From positions 465,019 through 529,018 of the forward strand of contig NZ_GL982513.1 in the NCBI RefSeq assembly GCF_000220255.1: 64,000 nt of DNA. Direction: 5' to 3'. The translations under genes were made by a program, and so were the position numbers. Numbering within the stretch: the first letter of the stretch is position 1; the number at the start of each line of letters is the position of its first letter. Origin of the DNA: Prevotella pallens ATCC 700821 (GTDB taxonomy: Bacteria; Bacteroidota; Bacteroidia; Bacteroidales; Bacteroidaceae). The notes beneath the pieces are model-generated. The model saw nothing but the letters and a program-made list of their open reading frames with translations, did no database searches and had not been told where the DNA came from. Below, piece by piece: positions 45,935-53,865 of the stretch.

Positions 45935-46115
45935 GAGGGTGTGTCAAAATGCAAATTAATAACTTGACAACTTTCAATCTATAAGTAGGGCTCTTCTAAA
46001 GGCAAAGAAAAGACCATTTCTTTACTCAAAATCGAGTACAGAAATGGTCATTTTTTATTGGATTGTTTCAAACTGTAAGATTATCAAAATGGTATTTGCA
46101 TTTTGACACACCCTC
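45935..46115. mobile_element. 181-bp MITE-like element with 22-bp perfect inverted ends
   Basis: The ends are exact inverted repeats of 22 bases: the left end begins GAGGGTGTGTCAAAATG (45935-45956) and the right end closes with CATTTTGACACACCCTC (46094-46115). Inside is a hairpin: GACCATTTCT (46012-46021) pairs with AGAAATGGTC (46040-46049), with TACTC/GAGTA inside, followed by ATTTTTT, so it can work as a terminator. It encodes nothing. No flanking duplication could be seen. It sits one base from the stop codon of the next gene. Confidence 0.8.
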
Positions 46116-46116
46116 T

Positions 46117-46545
46117 TCATAAAAACATAATTGCTAATATTGCAACGGTACACATTACCAATTGCATAATCTTAAGATAATTGAAAAGCCATGTCTGCTT
46201 TTTATTTATCTTCTCATCGTAATTCTCTGGCAGCTGAACCCCATTTTTTAATGCTAGTTTCTTCATAAGAGAAAGTGTATAAGGGAATACGGTTGTTAGC
46301 ACAAGTATCATTAGATTGGACAAACTGATGATTATTATAGTACCTGTACTCATAATGTAAAGCTCCCTATTGTCCATTGTAGGGAAGCAATTACCCATAA
46401 CAGAGGTAAGGACAGCCAGAATACATGCGCCTACAGTCCATTTAAGATAAAGAAATAACAACTTCTTGCCTTGATATTTCTTATAAGTTTTTATAGATAA
46501 AAAGTAATGTATAAAGAATAAGATAATAAGCAAAATAATTTTCAT
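46117..46545 (-). CDS. Small membrane protein of unknown function
   Basis: I start this at 46545 (MKIILLIILFFIHYF, 142 residues), because the upstream in-frame ATG at 46647 lies within the promoter. The protein has about four membrane segments (roughly 1-17, 35-55, 65-90, 120-142) and a Lys/Asn-rich loop near 100-115 (NGVQLPENYDEKINKKQ). No known domain is recognised. Its stop codon lies one base from the MITE-like element, so the natural 3' end may have been changed by the insertion. The promoter gives a leader of about 90 bases. Confidence 0.6.
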   Translation of the reverse strand: MKIILLIILFFIHYFLSIKTYKKYQGKKLLFLYLKWTVGACILAVLTSVMGNCFPTMDNRELYIMSTGTIIIISLSNLMILVLTTVFPYTLSLMKKLALKNGVQLPENYDEKINKKQTWLFNYLKIMQLVMCTVAILAIMFL

Positions 46546-46644
46546 TTGTTCTGTCCTTTTTATTGTTGTTGTTAAACTTCCTGTCTTGTCAGACTTAGAA
46601 AAGACATTTGTTTTTAATAATTGACGATAATCTATAAACCTTTG

Positions 46645-46652
46645 CAAAGGTA
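46645..46652 (-). promoter_or_regulatory. -7 box of the small membrane protein gene
   Basis: TACCTTTG on the minus strand, followed by C. It rules out the in-frame ATG at 46647, which overlaps it. Confidence 0.55.
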
Positions 46653-46720
46653 AATATTAATATTTACTTGAATAGTTTTTTAGTATCTTTTTACTTCCTC
46701 ATTATTGCAGCTTCATTGAT

Positions 46721-46757
46721 AAAAAGGATTGTACACACACAATGTGCAATCCTTTTT
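46721..46757. terminator. Bidirectional terminator between divergent genes
   Basis: AAAAAGGATTGTAC and GTGCAATCCTTTTT form a 13-14-bp stem (one G-T pair) around ACACACAAT. It is symmetrical, with A-run and T-run on the two sides. It stands upstream of both divergent genes and so does not follow any gene seen here. Confidence 0.7.
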
Positions 46758-46904
46758 AGTGTAACCTTGCATTAATTTTATGTTTTTATAACCAGTATGT
46801 TTCAGCACAGTTATTCGTATGTGCAACGTTGCTGTATAGGTAGAGTAGTAAATGCCACTTATCATAATTTTTTATTACTTCTTCTCTCTGTTAGTAAAAT
46901 ATGC

Positions 46905-46912
46905 TATCTTTG
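46905..46912 (+). promoter_or_regulatory. -7 box of rnhB
   Basis: TATCTTTG, about 33 bases before the rnhB ATG at 46946. An in-frame ATG at 46901 lies upstream of it and is therefore not used. Confidence 0.55.
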
Positions 46913-46945
46913 CGCACAAATAAAAAGTTTAGTTATATAATATAT

Positions 46946-47554
46946 ATGCTGAAGAGTGCTTATTATACAGATAAGGTAGAAGCAGGTTGTGATGAGGCTG
47001 GACGTGGCTGTTTGGCTGGTAGCGTTTATGCAGCTGCAGTAATTCTTCCACCAAACTATGAGAACGAATTGTTGAACGATTCTAAACAATTGTCTGAGAG
47101 AAAACGCTATTTGTTACGTTCTATAATAGAGAACGATGCAGTTGCATGGGCAGTTGGAGTGGTAACAGCAGAAGAGATAGATAAGATAAATATTCTCAAT
47201 GCCAGTATTCTAGCTATGCACCGTGCATTAGATGCGCTTAAGGTTCAACCAGAAGCAATTATTGTAGATGGTAACCGTTTTAAACCTTATAACGATGTGC
47301 CATATACAACTATAGTGAAAGGCGATGGCAAATATCTATCAATTGCTGCAGCCTCTATTCTTGCAAAAACTTATCGTGATGATTATATGAAGACCATCGC
47401 TGAAGAATATCCGCAATACGATTGGAAATCGAATAAAGGATATCCAACTAATAAACATCGTGCCGCAATAAAAAAATATGGCATTTCGCCTTATCATCGA
47501 AAATCATTTACGTTGCTTCCTCCTGAAGAACTAAGTATCGATTTTAAAATATAA
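46946..47554 (+). CDS. rnhB: Ribonuclease HII
   Basis: RNase HII removes RNA from RNA-DNA hybrids and single ribonucleotides from DNA. The 202-residue protein starts MLKSAYYTDKVEAGCDEAGR with the catalytic Asp/Glu pair (D16, E17). It continues with LLNDSKQLSERKR, VGVVTAEEIDKINILNASILAMHRAL, IVDGNRF, IVKGDGKYLSIAAASILAKTYRD and GYPTNKHRAAIKKYG. All catalytic acidic residues expected for the family are visible. Length is normal. The WYL regulator follows after 12 bases, probably in the same transcript. Confidence 0.96.
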   Translation: MLKSAYYTDKVEAGCDEAGRGCLAGSVYAAAVILPPNYENELLNDSKQLSERKRYLLRSIIENDAVAWAVGVVTAEEIDKINILNASILAMHRALDALKVQPEAIIVDGNRFKPYNDVPYTTIVKGDGKYLSIAAASILAKTYRDDYMKTIAEEYPQYDWKSNKGYPTNKHRAAIKKYGISPYHRKSFTLLPPEELSIDFKI

Positions 47555-47566
47555 TCTTTAAACCTT

Positions 47567-48469
47567 ATGCGTTATTCTAAATTAGAAAACGAACTTCAGC
47601 TTATTATGTTACTTGCCGATTCTGTAGGTTATACAGCCATTGAGTTGAGCAAACTAATGAATATATCTCGTCGTCAAATCTACTATTTGCTTGATTTTAT
47701 TAAGTCGGCAGGCTTTATTCTTTTTAAAAAAGATAATAAGTTTCATATAGATAGACGTTCTCTCTTCTTTACCAAATTATCGCAAACACTACAGTTTACC
47801 GACGACGAGCTACACACCATATATAATATATTGCTTATGGCAGATAATAGCAGCGATATGGTAAGCCAATTGCGAGCAAAGCTAGATCGCACTTATAACT
47901 TCTCGGAAAGTGTAAACTCTACTACATGGAAAAATCATATTAATAAGGTGAAGATTATAACTAATGCCATTAAAAATAAAAAGATGCTTCGTTTTGTAGA
48001 TTATTCTAGTCCACACAGTCATTCTGTAACAAATCGTGTAGTAGAACCGTTTCTCCTTATGAATAACAATCAAGATGTACGTTGCCATGAAATAGAAACA
48101 AGAACAAACAAAACTTTTCGTCTTAACAGAATACAGCATATAGAAACACTGAATACACAATGGATATACGAATGCTATCACCGACAAGTGTTTACAGATA
48201 TTTTTATGTTTAGTAGCGAAACACATTATAACGTTAAATTGCGACTTGGTCAGCTTGCTTATAATATATTTGTAGAGGAATATCCGCATGGAGCGAAATA
48301 TCTCTCACCAATTAGCGAACAAGATTGGTTGCTCAATATAGAAGTTTGCGACTTTAGAGGGCTCGGACGATTTGTACTTGGCTTATATTTGGATATAGAT
48401 ATCCTGGAAAACGATGCTTTTAAAGCCTACATACAAAAAATGCTAAAAGCATATTCTATGAAGAAGTGA
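47567..48469 (+). CDS. WYL-domain transcriptional regulator
   Basis: This 300-residue protein has an N-terminal winged helix (LQLIMLLADSVGYTAIELSKLMNISRRQIYYLLDFIKSAGF, shown in parts: VGYTAIELSKLMNISRRQIY) and a WYL domain from about residue 140 (KMLRFVDYSSPHSHSVTNRVVEPFLLM, as KMLRFVDYSSP and RVVEPFLLM). The C-terminal part has a typical WYL C-terminal extension (VKLRLGQLAYNIFVEEYP). WYL proteins are regulators that may sense ligands such as nucleic acid or nucleotides. Target genes are unknown. It follows rnhB by 12 bases. Confidence 0.85.
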   Translation: MRYSKLENELQLIMLLADSVGYTAIELSKLMNISRRQIYYLLDFIKSAGFILFKKDNKFHIDRRSLFFTKLSQTLQFTDDELHTIYNILLMADNSSDMVSQLRAKLDRTYNFSESVNSTTWKNHINKVKIITNAIKNKKMLRFVDYSSPHSHSVTNRVVEPFLLMNNNQDVRCHEIETRTNKTFRLNRIQHIETLNTQWIYECYHRQVFTDIFMFSSETHYNVKLRLGQLAYNIFVEEYPHGAKYLSPISEQDWLLNIEVCDFRGLGRFVLGLYLDIDILENDAFKAYIQKMLKAYSMKK

Positions 48470-48654
48470 GACAACTTCTACTCTTATTTATGGCATACAC
48501 TTTTTTGATAATATATCTTTATTTCTACTTCATAAACACTACAAGCTTAACACCTTAACGACCAACATAACACGCATTTCTGCTCATCTTTTGTAGGGGT
48601 TTAATTTATTTAGAGTTAATAAAAGTGAAAAAGATAGTTGCTTTATTAATTTTA

Positions 48655-48686
48655 TTTGTTCTATTAAATGCTATACACTATCTTTG
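48655..48686 (+). promoter_or_regulatory. Promoter of the SusC/SusD pair
   Basis: TTTG (48655-48658), 20 bases, then TATCTTTG (48679-48686), 120 bases before the SusC ATG. Nothing else is recognised in 48470-48806. Confidence 0.7.
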
Positions 48687-48806
48687 CATTTACGTTAAAA
48701 GATGAAAACACTTTCGGTTTTAACTAAGCTATGAGAAGTTGGGACAAAACTCCCAAGCAAAATGAAACAATAACTGTTAATAATTAAATTTAAAAGTGAG
48801 AGATTT

Positions 48807-51800
48807 ATGAAAAAAAGACTAACAATGTTTCTCGCCTGCCTTTTCTTAAGTTTAGGAATGGCTATGGCACAGACACATGTTACGGGTGTTGTTATCTCGG
48901 CAGAAGATAATCAGCCTGTAATTGGAGCTTTTGTTAAGGTACTCGGTACTTCAGATGGAACTCAAACAGACGTTGATGGTAAGTTTGAGTTAAATGTACC
49001 TGCTGGTGCTATGCTCGAGTTTTCATACGTAGGTATGAATCCTAAGAAAGTAAAGGCAACTGCAAATATGCATGTAGTGCTTGAATCAGATAGCAAGACT
49101 ATGCAAGAAGTTGTTGTTGTTGGTTACGGTTCTGCCAAAAAGATTGGTTCAATCACAGGTAGTATCACAACTGTAAATGCCGACAAATTAAAGAATGCTC
49201 CTTCTTCTTCTGCGCTCGATGCTTTGCAAGGTCAGGTTGCAGGTTTGAACGTTCTTTCATCTTCAGGTGAAGCTGGAGATAATGCCGTATCTATGAATAT
49301 TCATGGTCACGGTTCTATCGGCGCTAGCTCTACTCCATTGTACGTAATCGATGGTATTCCATCTTCTTCACGTGCTATTATGGCAATGAACCCTAACGAT
49401 ATTAAGAATATCTCTGTATTGAAAGACGCATCTGCTACATCTATCTACGGTTCACGTGCTGCTAATGGTGTAATCTACGTTACTACAAAGAACGGTTCTT
49501 TCAACCAAAAGGCGCACATCACATTCCGCTCACAATTTGGTATCTCTACACCTGCTGATAAGAGACTATACCATAATATGATGAGCTCTTCTGAATTAAG
49601 AAGCTTCTGGAATAAGATAGGTATTACTGATGAAAAGATTAATAAGCAATACAGCTGGACAGATGATAATGGTGTTGAACATCTTTATGATGCTGATACA
49701 AGATGGTACAACCACATGATGCAATTCAACAACCCACAAACTCAAAACGACTTGAGCATTGAGGGCGGTGGTGAACGTGTATCTTATATGGTTGGTGCTG
49801 GTCAATTCCATCAAAGAGGTGCTGCTTATGGTAACTATTTCAATCGTTACAACTTCCGTTCAAATATCGTTGCACGTCCTAAGGACTGGTTGCGTATGGG
49901 TATGAATATTGCTTTCTCATACGACGAGAGACAACGTAACTCAAACTTTGGTAACTCTGGCAAGAACGCTGCTTACTTGATGGGTGGTCTTAGCTTCCTT
50001 ATTAACCCTATGTATCCTGCTATCGACCCAGCTACTGGTAAAGATTATGCAAAGAAATACCCTGGAACTAACTTAACAAATCCAAAGTACGATATGGAAA
50101 ATGGTCCAGACGTTTACGAACGCTACGGTATTCTTGGAAACGCATTCTTCGAATTAGAACCTATTAAAGATTTGAAGATTAAGTCTCGCTTGGGTACAGA
50201 TATGTACTTCATACGTGATAATTGGATGACTAAGGCTTCTTACGAATTTGCTTCTCAGGGTTCAAGAGGTAAGAGTTTTAATTATGGTTTCACAAATACC
50301 ATCACCAATACAATTGAATACTCATTCAATATTAACGATGACCACCACTTCACAATATTGGGTGGACAAGAAGGTCTTAAGACAAGCTACGATTACTTCT
50401 ATGCACAGTCTTCAGGTCAGATTGACGATCACTTGATGCTTCTCCAAAATGGTAAGAAAGAATCTTATACATTAGGAGAAGAAGCTACTGATATGCGCTC
50501 TCTCTCATTCTTTGGACGTCTTGATTATGACTTCAGCAATCGTTATTTTATCGATTTCACTCTTCGTAACGACGCAAACTCTCGCTTTGGTAAAGATAAC
50601 AAGAATGCTACATTCTGGGCTGCAGGTTTCCTCTGGAAAGTTAAGAACGAGGCATTTATGAATCAGTATAAGTGGATTGATAACTTGGATTTCAAGGTGT
50701 CTTACGGTACACAAGGTAACTCTGAAATTGGCGATTACGCTGCTCTTGGTTTGATTGGTGCTACAACAAACTATGATACAAATGCTGCTTGGATTTATAC
50801 ACATCCTTCTAACCCTGGATTAACATGGGAAAAGCAAAGTATGTTCTCACTAACTTTAGATGGTAGATTGTTCAGCAAGTTAGACTTCGAATTGATGTAT
50901 TACATCCGTAAAACTACTAATATGTTGATGGACGTACCTTATCCATACACTAGTGGTTATGGCTCACTTATGCGTAACGTAGGTGCAATGCAAAATACTG
51001 GTATTGATGTTAAGTTGGGTTACGATATTCTTCGTGGTCGCGACTATTATCTTCGTGCTGGTATTAACTTCAACTACAACAATGAAAAGGTTACTGAACT
51101 ATTCCAAGGTCGTCACCGTTGGGAGCTAGCTAATGCTAAAACAGCTTATGTAGTTGGTAAACCTGTTATGTTCTACTTGCCACTTTGGGCTGGTGTAAAT
51201 CCTGCTGATGGTTCTCCACAGTGGTATCTCCCAGGTAGCGATGTTGATGTAACAACAAAAGATAAGTCTCGCGTAACTTCTAACTATGATGAAGCTGCAT
51301 TGACACAGAGTTCTGGTCAGCGTGTTAATCCTCCATTCAATGGTGGTTTCAACATCAGTGCAGGGTGGAAGGGACTTACGCTTTCTGCAGACTTCTCTGT
51401 AGTTCTTGGTAAGTATCTTGTAAACAACGATATGTACTTCTACGCTAACTACGGTTTCGCTCGCACTCAATTCAACCAACACAAGATGGTTAATGACTTC
51501 TGGCGTGCTGATAATACAAATGCTAAGTTCCCAGATTGGAGCAAGGGCTATACAATGCAGTTCGACTCACACTTGTTGGAAAATGCTTCTTTCATGCGTT
51601 TGAAGAACTTACAGATTGGATACCAATTGCCTAAATCTTTACTTGCATGGCAACATGTAGTAGAAGGTCTTAAGTTTACATTTACTGGACGTAACCTATT
51701 CACCGTTACAAAATATACCGGTTTAGATCCTGAAGTAGCAGGTAACCTTACATACGGTAAGCTTGGTAACACTAAACAAATACTCTTCGGTGTTGAAGTT

Positions 51801-51809
51801 ACATTCTAA
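48807..51809 (+). CDS. SusC-like TonB-dependent outer-membrane transporter
   Basis: SusC-like proteins form the outer-membrane pore that imports glycans or peptides, with SusD as lid. This 1000-residue protein has a signal peptide (1-21, MAMAQ), a carboxypeptidase-like regulatory domain (VTGVVISAEDNQPVIGAFV, 24-100), a TonB box-like VVVVGYGSA, and a plug domain with PLYVIDGIPSS and the SusC mark NISVLKDASATSIYGSRAA. The rest is a beta-barrel with a last strand ending VEVTF. It has its own promoter and is followed 37 bases later by susD. No glycosidase or other degradative gene lies nearby, so the substrate cannot be inferred. Confidence 0.96.
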   Translation: MKKRLTMFLACLFLSLGMAMAQTHVTGVVISAEDNQPVIGAFVKVLGTSDGTQTDVDGKFELNVPAGAMLEFSYVGMNPKKVKATANMHVVLESDSKTMQEVVVVGYGSAKKIGSITGSITTVNADKLKNAPSSSALDALQGQVAGLNVLSSSGEAGDNAVSMNIHGHGSIGASSTPLYVIDGIPSSSRAIMAMNPNDIKNISVLKDASATSIYGSRAANGVIYVTTKNGSFNQKAHITFRSQFGISTPADKRLYHNMMSSSELRSFWNKIGITDEKINKQYSWTDDNGVEHLYDADTRWYNHMMQFNNPQTQNDLSIEGGGERVSYMVGAGQFHQRGAAYGNYFNRYNFRSNIVARPKDWLRMGMNIAFSYDERQRNSNFGNSGKNAAYLMGGLSFLINPMYPAIDPATGKDYAKKYPGTNLTNPKYDMENGPDVYERYGILGNAFFELEPIKDLKIKSRLGTDMYFIRDNWMTKASYEFASQGSRGKSFNYGFTNTITNTIEYSFNINDDHHFTILGGQEGLKTSYDYFYAQSSGQIDDHLMLLQNGKKESYTLGEEATDMRSLSFFGRLDYDFSNRYFIDFTLRNDANSRFGKDNKNATFWAAGFLWKVKNEAFMNQYKWIDNLDFKVSYGTQGNSEIGDYAALGLIGATTNYDTNAAWIYTHPSNPGLTWEKQSMFSLTLDGRLFSKLDFELMYYIRKTTNMLMDVPYPYTSGYGSLMRNVGAMQNTGIDVKLGYDILRGRDYYLRAGINFNYNNEKVTELFQGRHRWELANAKTAYVVGKPVMFYLPLWAGVNPADGSPQWYLPGSDVDVTTKDKSRVTSNYDEAALTQSSGQRVNPPFNGGFNISAGWKGLTLSADFSVVLGKYLVNNDMYFYANYGFARTQFNQHKMVNDFWRADNTNAKFPDWSKGYTMQFDSHLLENASFMRLKNLQIGYQLPKSLLAWQHVVEGLKFTFTGRNLFTVTKYTGLDPEVAGNLTYGKLGNTKQILFGVEVTF

Positions 51810-51846
51810 TTTATAGTTCATAATTGAATTAATAAGAGAAACGGAT

Positions 51847-53400
51847 ATGAAAAAATACAATAAATTTTTGCTCATTGCAGGATTTGGCGCATTGTCGTTG
51901 ACATCATGTAACTTAGATCTTGAGCCAAATAATTATATAAAAGGAGAAACCACAGAGAATCTCCTCACTACAAAGAATGTTGATTACTATTTGAATGGTA
52001 TTAATGCATCTTATCGTGCATCATTCTATGGCGATCTCATTTATCCTGCTGAAGTAATGTGCGATGGCTTCAATGCAACCAATATTTATGGTAATAACTA
52101 TGGTGCTATTCACCGTTCCGATGCAGACTTTACAGCATCAAACCAAAATACCATCGAAACTTGGGGACAACATTATGGCTCGCTTAAGAACTTCAATATC
52201 TTTATAAACCAGATTGAAAGATTCTTACAAGACTATAGCTCTGATGCAAATGCTGTAGCAAAAGGGAAACTTTATGACGGATATGCTCACTTCTATCGTG
52301 CTAATGCATATCTCGAATTAGTTCGCCACTTTGCAAAGGCATACGACCCTGCAACTGCTGCTACAGATGAAGCTGTTCCATTGGTATTAGAAAATGATAT
52401 CGAAGCAAAACCTGCTCGTGCAACTGTTAAGGCTGTCTACGACCAAATTAAAGCTGACCTTGATATTGCTGCTGCAGAAATTGCAACAAAGAGAGTTGAC
52501 CCTATGTTAGGAGTTACTACTGCAAACTTCAAGATGACCCCAACAGTTTCAGGTGTAGATGCTCTTTACGCACGTTACTATCTTGATATTCAAGATTATG
52601 CTAAGGCTGCTGAGTACTCTAAGAAGGTTATAGATAACCCTGAGTTCGCATTGGCAAGCACTCAAGATGCATTTGAAGCTGAATACACTTACGATAAGGG
52701 TACTGAAGCTATTATGCAATTGGCTGGTAATATCCAAGAAAATGGTGCTAGTACAAATTATATGTTTACTCGTACAGAGTTCAACCAAGGATTTGTTTTG
52801 TCATGGAACCCTAAGGGATATTATTATCAACCATATTACCTTCCTTCACAGAAGTTAATCTCTCTCTACACAGCAGGTGATTTACGCTTCCAGAATTGGT
52901 TCAATGAAAGAGCTATCCTTTATATAGGTGGTGCAACTGTAGGAAATGCTTATCTATTCACACGTTATATGGGTAATCCTGAACTTACAACATCAGTTCC
53001 TAATAGCCGTCATTTGGTTAAACCATTCTTATTACCAGAAATGTATCTAATCAATGCAGAAGCTAATGCTAAGGCTGGTAAAACAACAGATGCTGTAACT
53101 ATCTTGAATCAACTTCAAAATGCTCGTGGTGCTCAAACAACAGGTGCAAGTATTGACGAGATTGGTGACGAATGGTTCCGTGAAATGGTTGGTGAAGGAC
53201 AACGTTTCTTATTCTTAAAGCGTAATCACATGGGCTTCAATGGTCGTCCTGCTCAACCAAAGGCTGCTGATAAGTTAGTTGTCACAGGTGAAAACTTCAC
53301 AGACAAGGTTCTTCCTGCAGACTCTAAGTTCTTTGCATGGCCAATTCCAGCACGTGAAATAAAAGTGAATTCAAACCTTACACAAAATCCAGGTTACTAA
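51847..53400 (+). CDS. SusD-like nutrient-binding lipoprotein
   Basis: This 517-residue protein is the partner of the SusC-like transporter. It is a lipoprotein with the lipobox LSLTSC (acylated C21). The SusD fold shows as TPR-like helices, with ALYARYYLDIQDYAKAAEYSKKV (in parts: ALYARYYLDIQDYAKA), PEMYLINAEANAKAGK (the RagB/SusD mark), and the ending FAWPIPAREIKVNSNLTQNPGY (as WPIPAREIKVNSNL). It is expected on the outside of the outer membrane. It ends at a strong terminator, completing a two-gene unit. Confidence 0.95.
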   Translation: MKKYNKFLLIAGFGALSLTSCNLDLEPNNYIKGETTENLLTTKNVDYYLNGINASYRASFYGDLIYPAEVMCDGFNATNIYGNNYGAIHRSDADFTASNQNTIETWGQHYGSLKNFNIFINQIERFLQDYSSDANAVAKGKLYDGYAHFYRANAYLELVRHFAKAYDPATAATDEAVPLVLENDIEAKPARATVKAVYDQIKADLDIAAAEIATKRVDPMLGVTTANFKMTPTVSGVDALYARYYLDIQDYAKAAEYSKKVIDNPEFALASTQDAFEAEYTYDKGTEAIMQLAGNIQENGASTNYMFTRTEFNQGFVLSWNPKGYYYQPYYLPSQKLISLYTAGDLRFQNWFNERAILYIGGATVGNAYLFTRYMGNPELTTSVPNSRHLVKPFLLPEMYLINAEANAKAGKTTDAVTILNQLQNARGAQTTGASIDEIGDEWFREMVGEGQRFLFLKRNHMGFNGRPAQPKAADKLVVTGENFTDKVLPADSKFFAWPIPAREIKVNSNLTQNPGY

Positions 53401-53420
53401 TTCACATTTGAATAAATAAT

Positions 53421-53457
53421 AAAAAGACTCGTAAGCGAAAGTTTGCGAGTCTTTTTT
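53421..53457 (+). terminator. Terminator of SusC/SusD
   Basis: AAAAAGACTCG and CGAGTCTTTTT form a long stem, closing with a T-run, just after the SusD stop codon. Confidence 0.85.
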
Positions 53458-53689
53458 ATACTTGTATCTTTCTTCTTGTTCTTCTTGAATTATTGCTATT
53501 TGCGTTTAAATAATATCTTCATTATAAAAATATTCAATTTACTAACACGAAAATAAGAGATGCCAGAAATAAGGGAGTAAACAAAAGTACAGTCTTAAGA
53601 AAAAGTAGAGAGAACTTACACTCTTTTTTAGACACTACCATTCATTATTTTTGTATAAAGCAAAAAGGGGATATGAATATGATAATATT

Positions 53690-53720
53690 ATGGTCTAATT
53701 ATCAATTTGAGTTTTAAATG
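53690..53720. repeat. Possible relic of a MITE-like end
   Basis: ATTATGGTCTAATTATCAAT (53696 onward) followed by TTGAGTTTTA resembles the right end of the 193-bp elements (ATTGTGGTCTAATTACGTAT then TTGGGTTT). No matching left end was found. The surrounding 53458-53809 shows no gene. Confidence 0.3.
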
Positions 53721-53809
53721 AAATCTGTAACTATACTAACTAATTGTATTTCATATTCCACCTTGTACAAAAACATAGAGGAAAGGTTGTAATGTTTAAG
53801 TTTAATATG

Positions 53810-53817
53810 TATCTTTG
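53810..53817 (+). promoter_or_regulatory. -7 box of the adhesin-like gene
   Basis: TATCTTTG about 49 bases before the ATG at 53866, with only a weak GTTG in the -33 position. Confidence 0.5.
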
Positions 53818-53865
53818 TACAATATTATACAAATTTGTTAATAAAGGAACCATATTTTAGTTATT

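Noticed and set aside
48655-48806. Phase-variable (invertible) promoter for SusC/SusD
   Set aside because: No inverted repeats flank the promoter and no recombinase gene is nearby.
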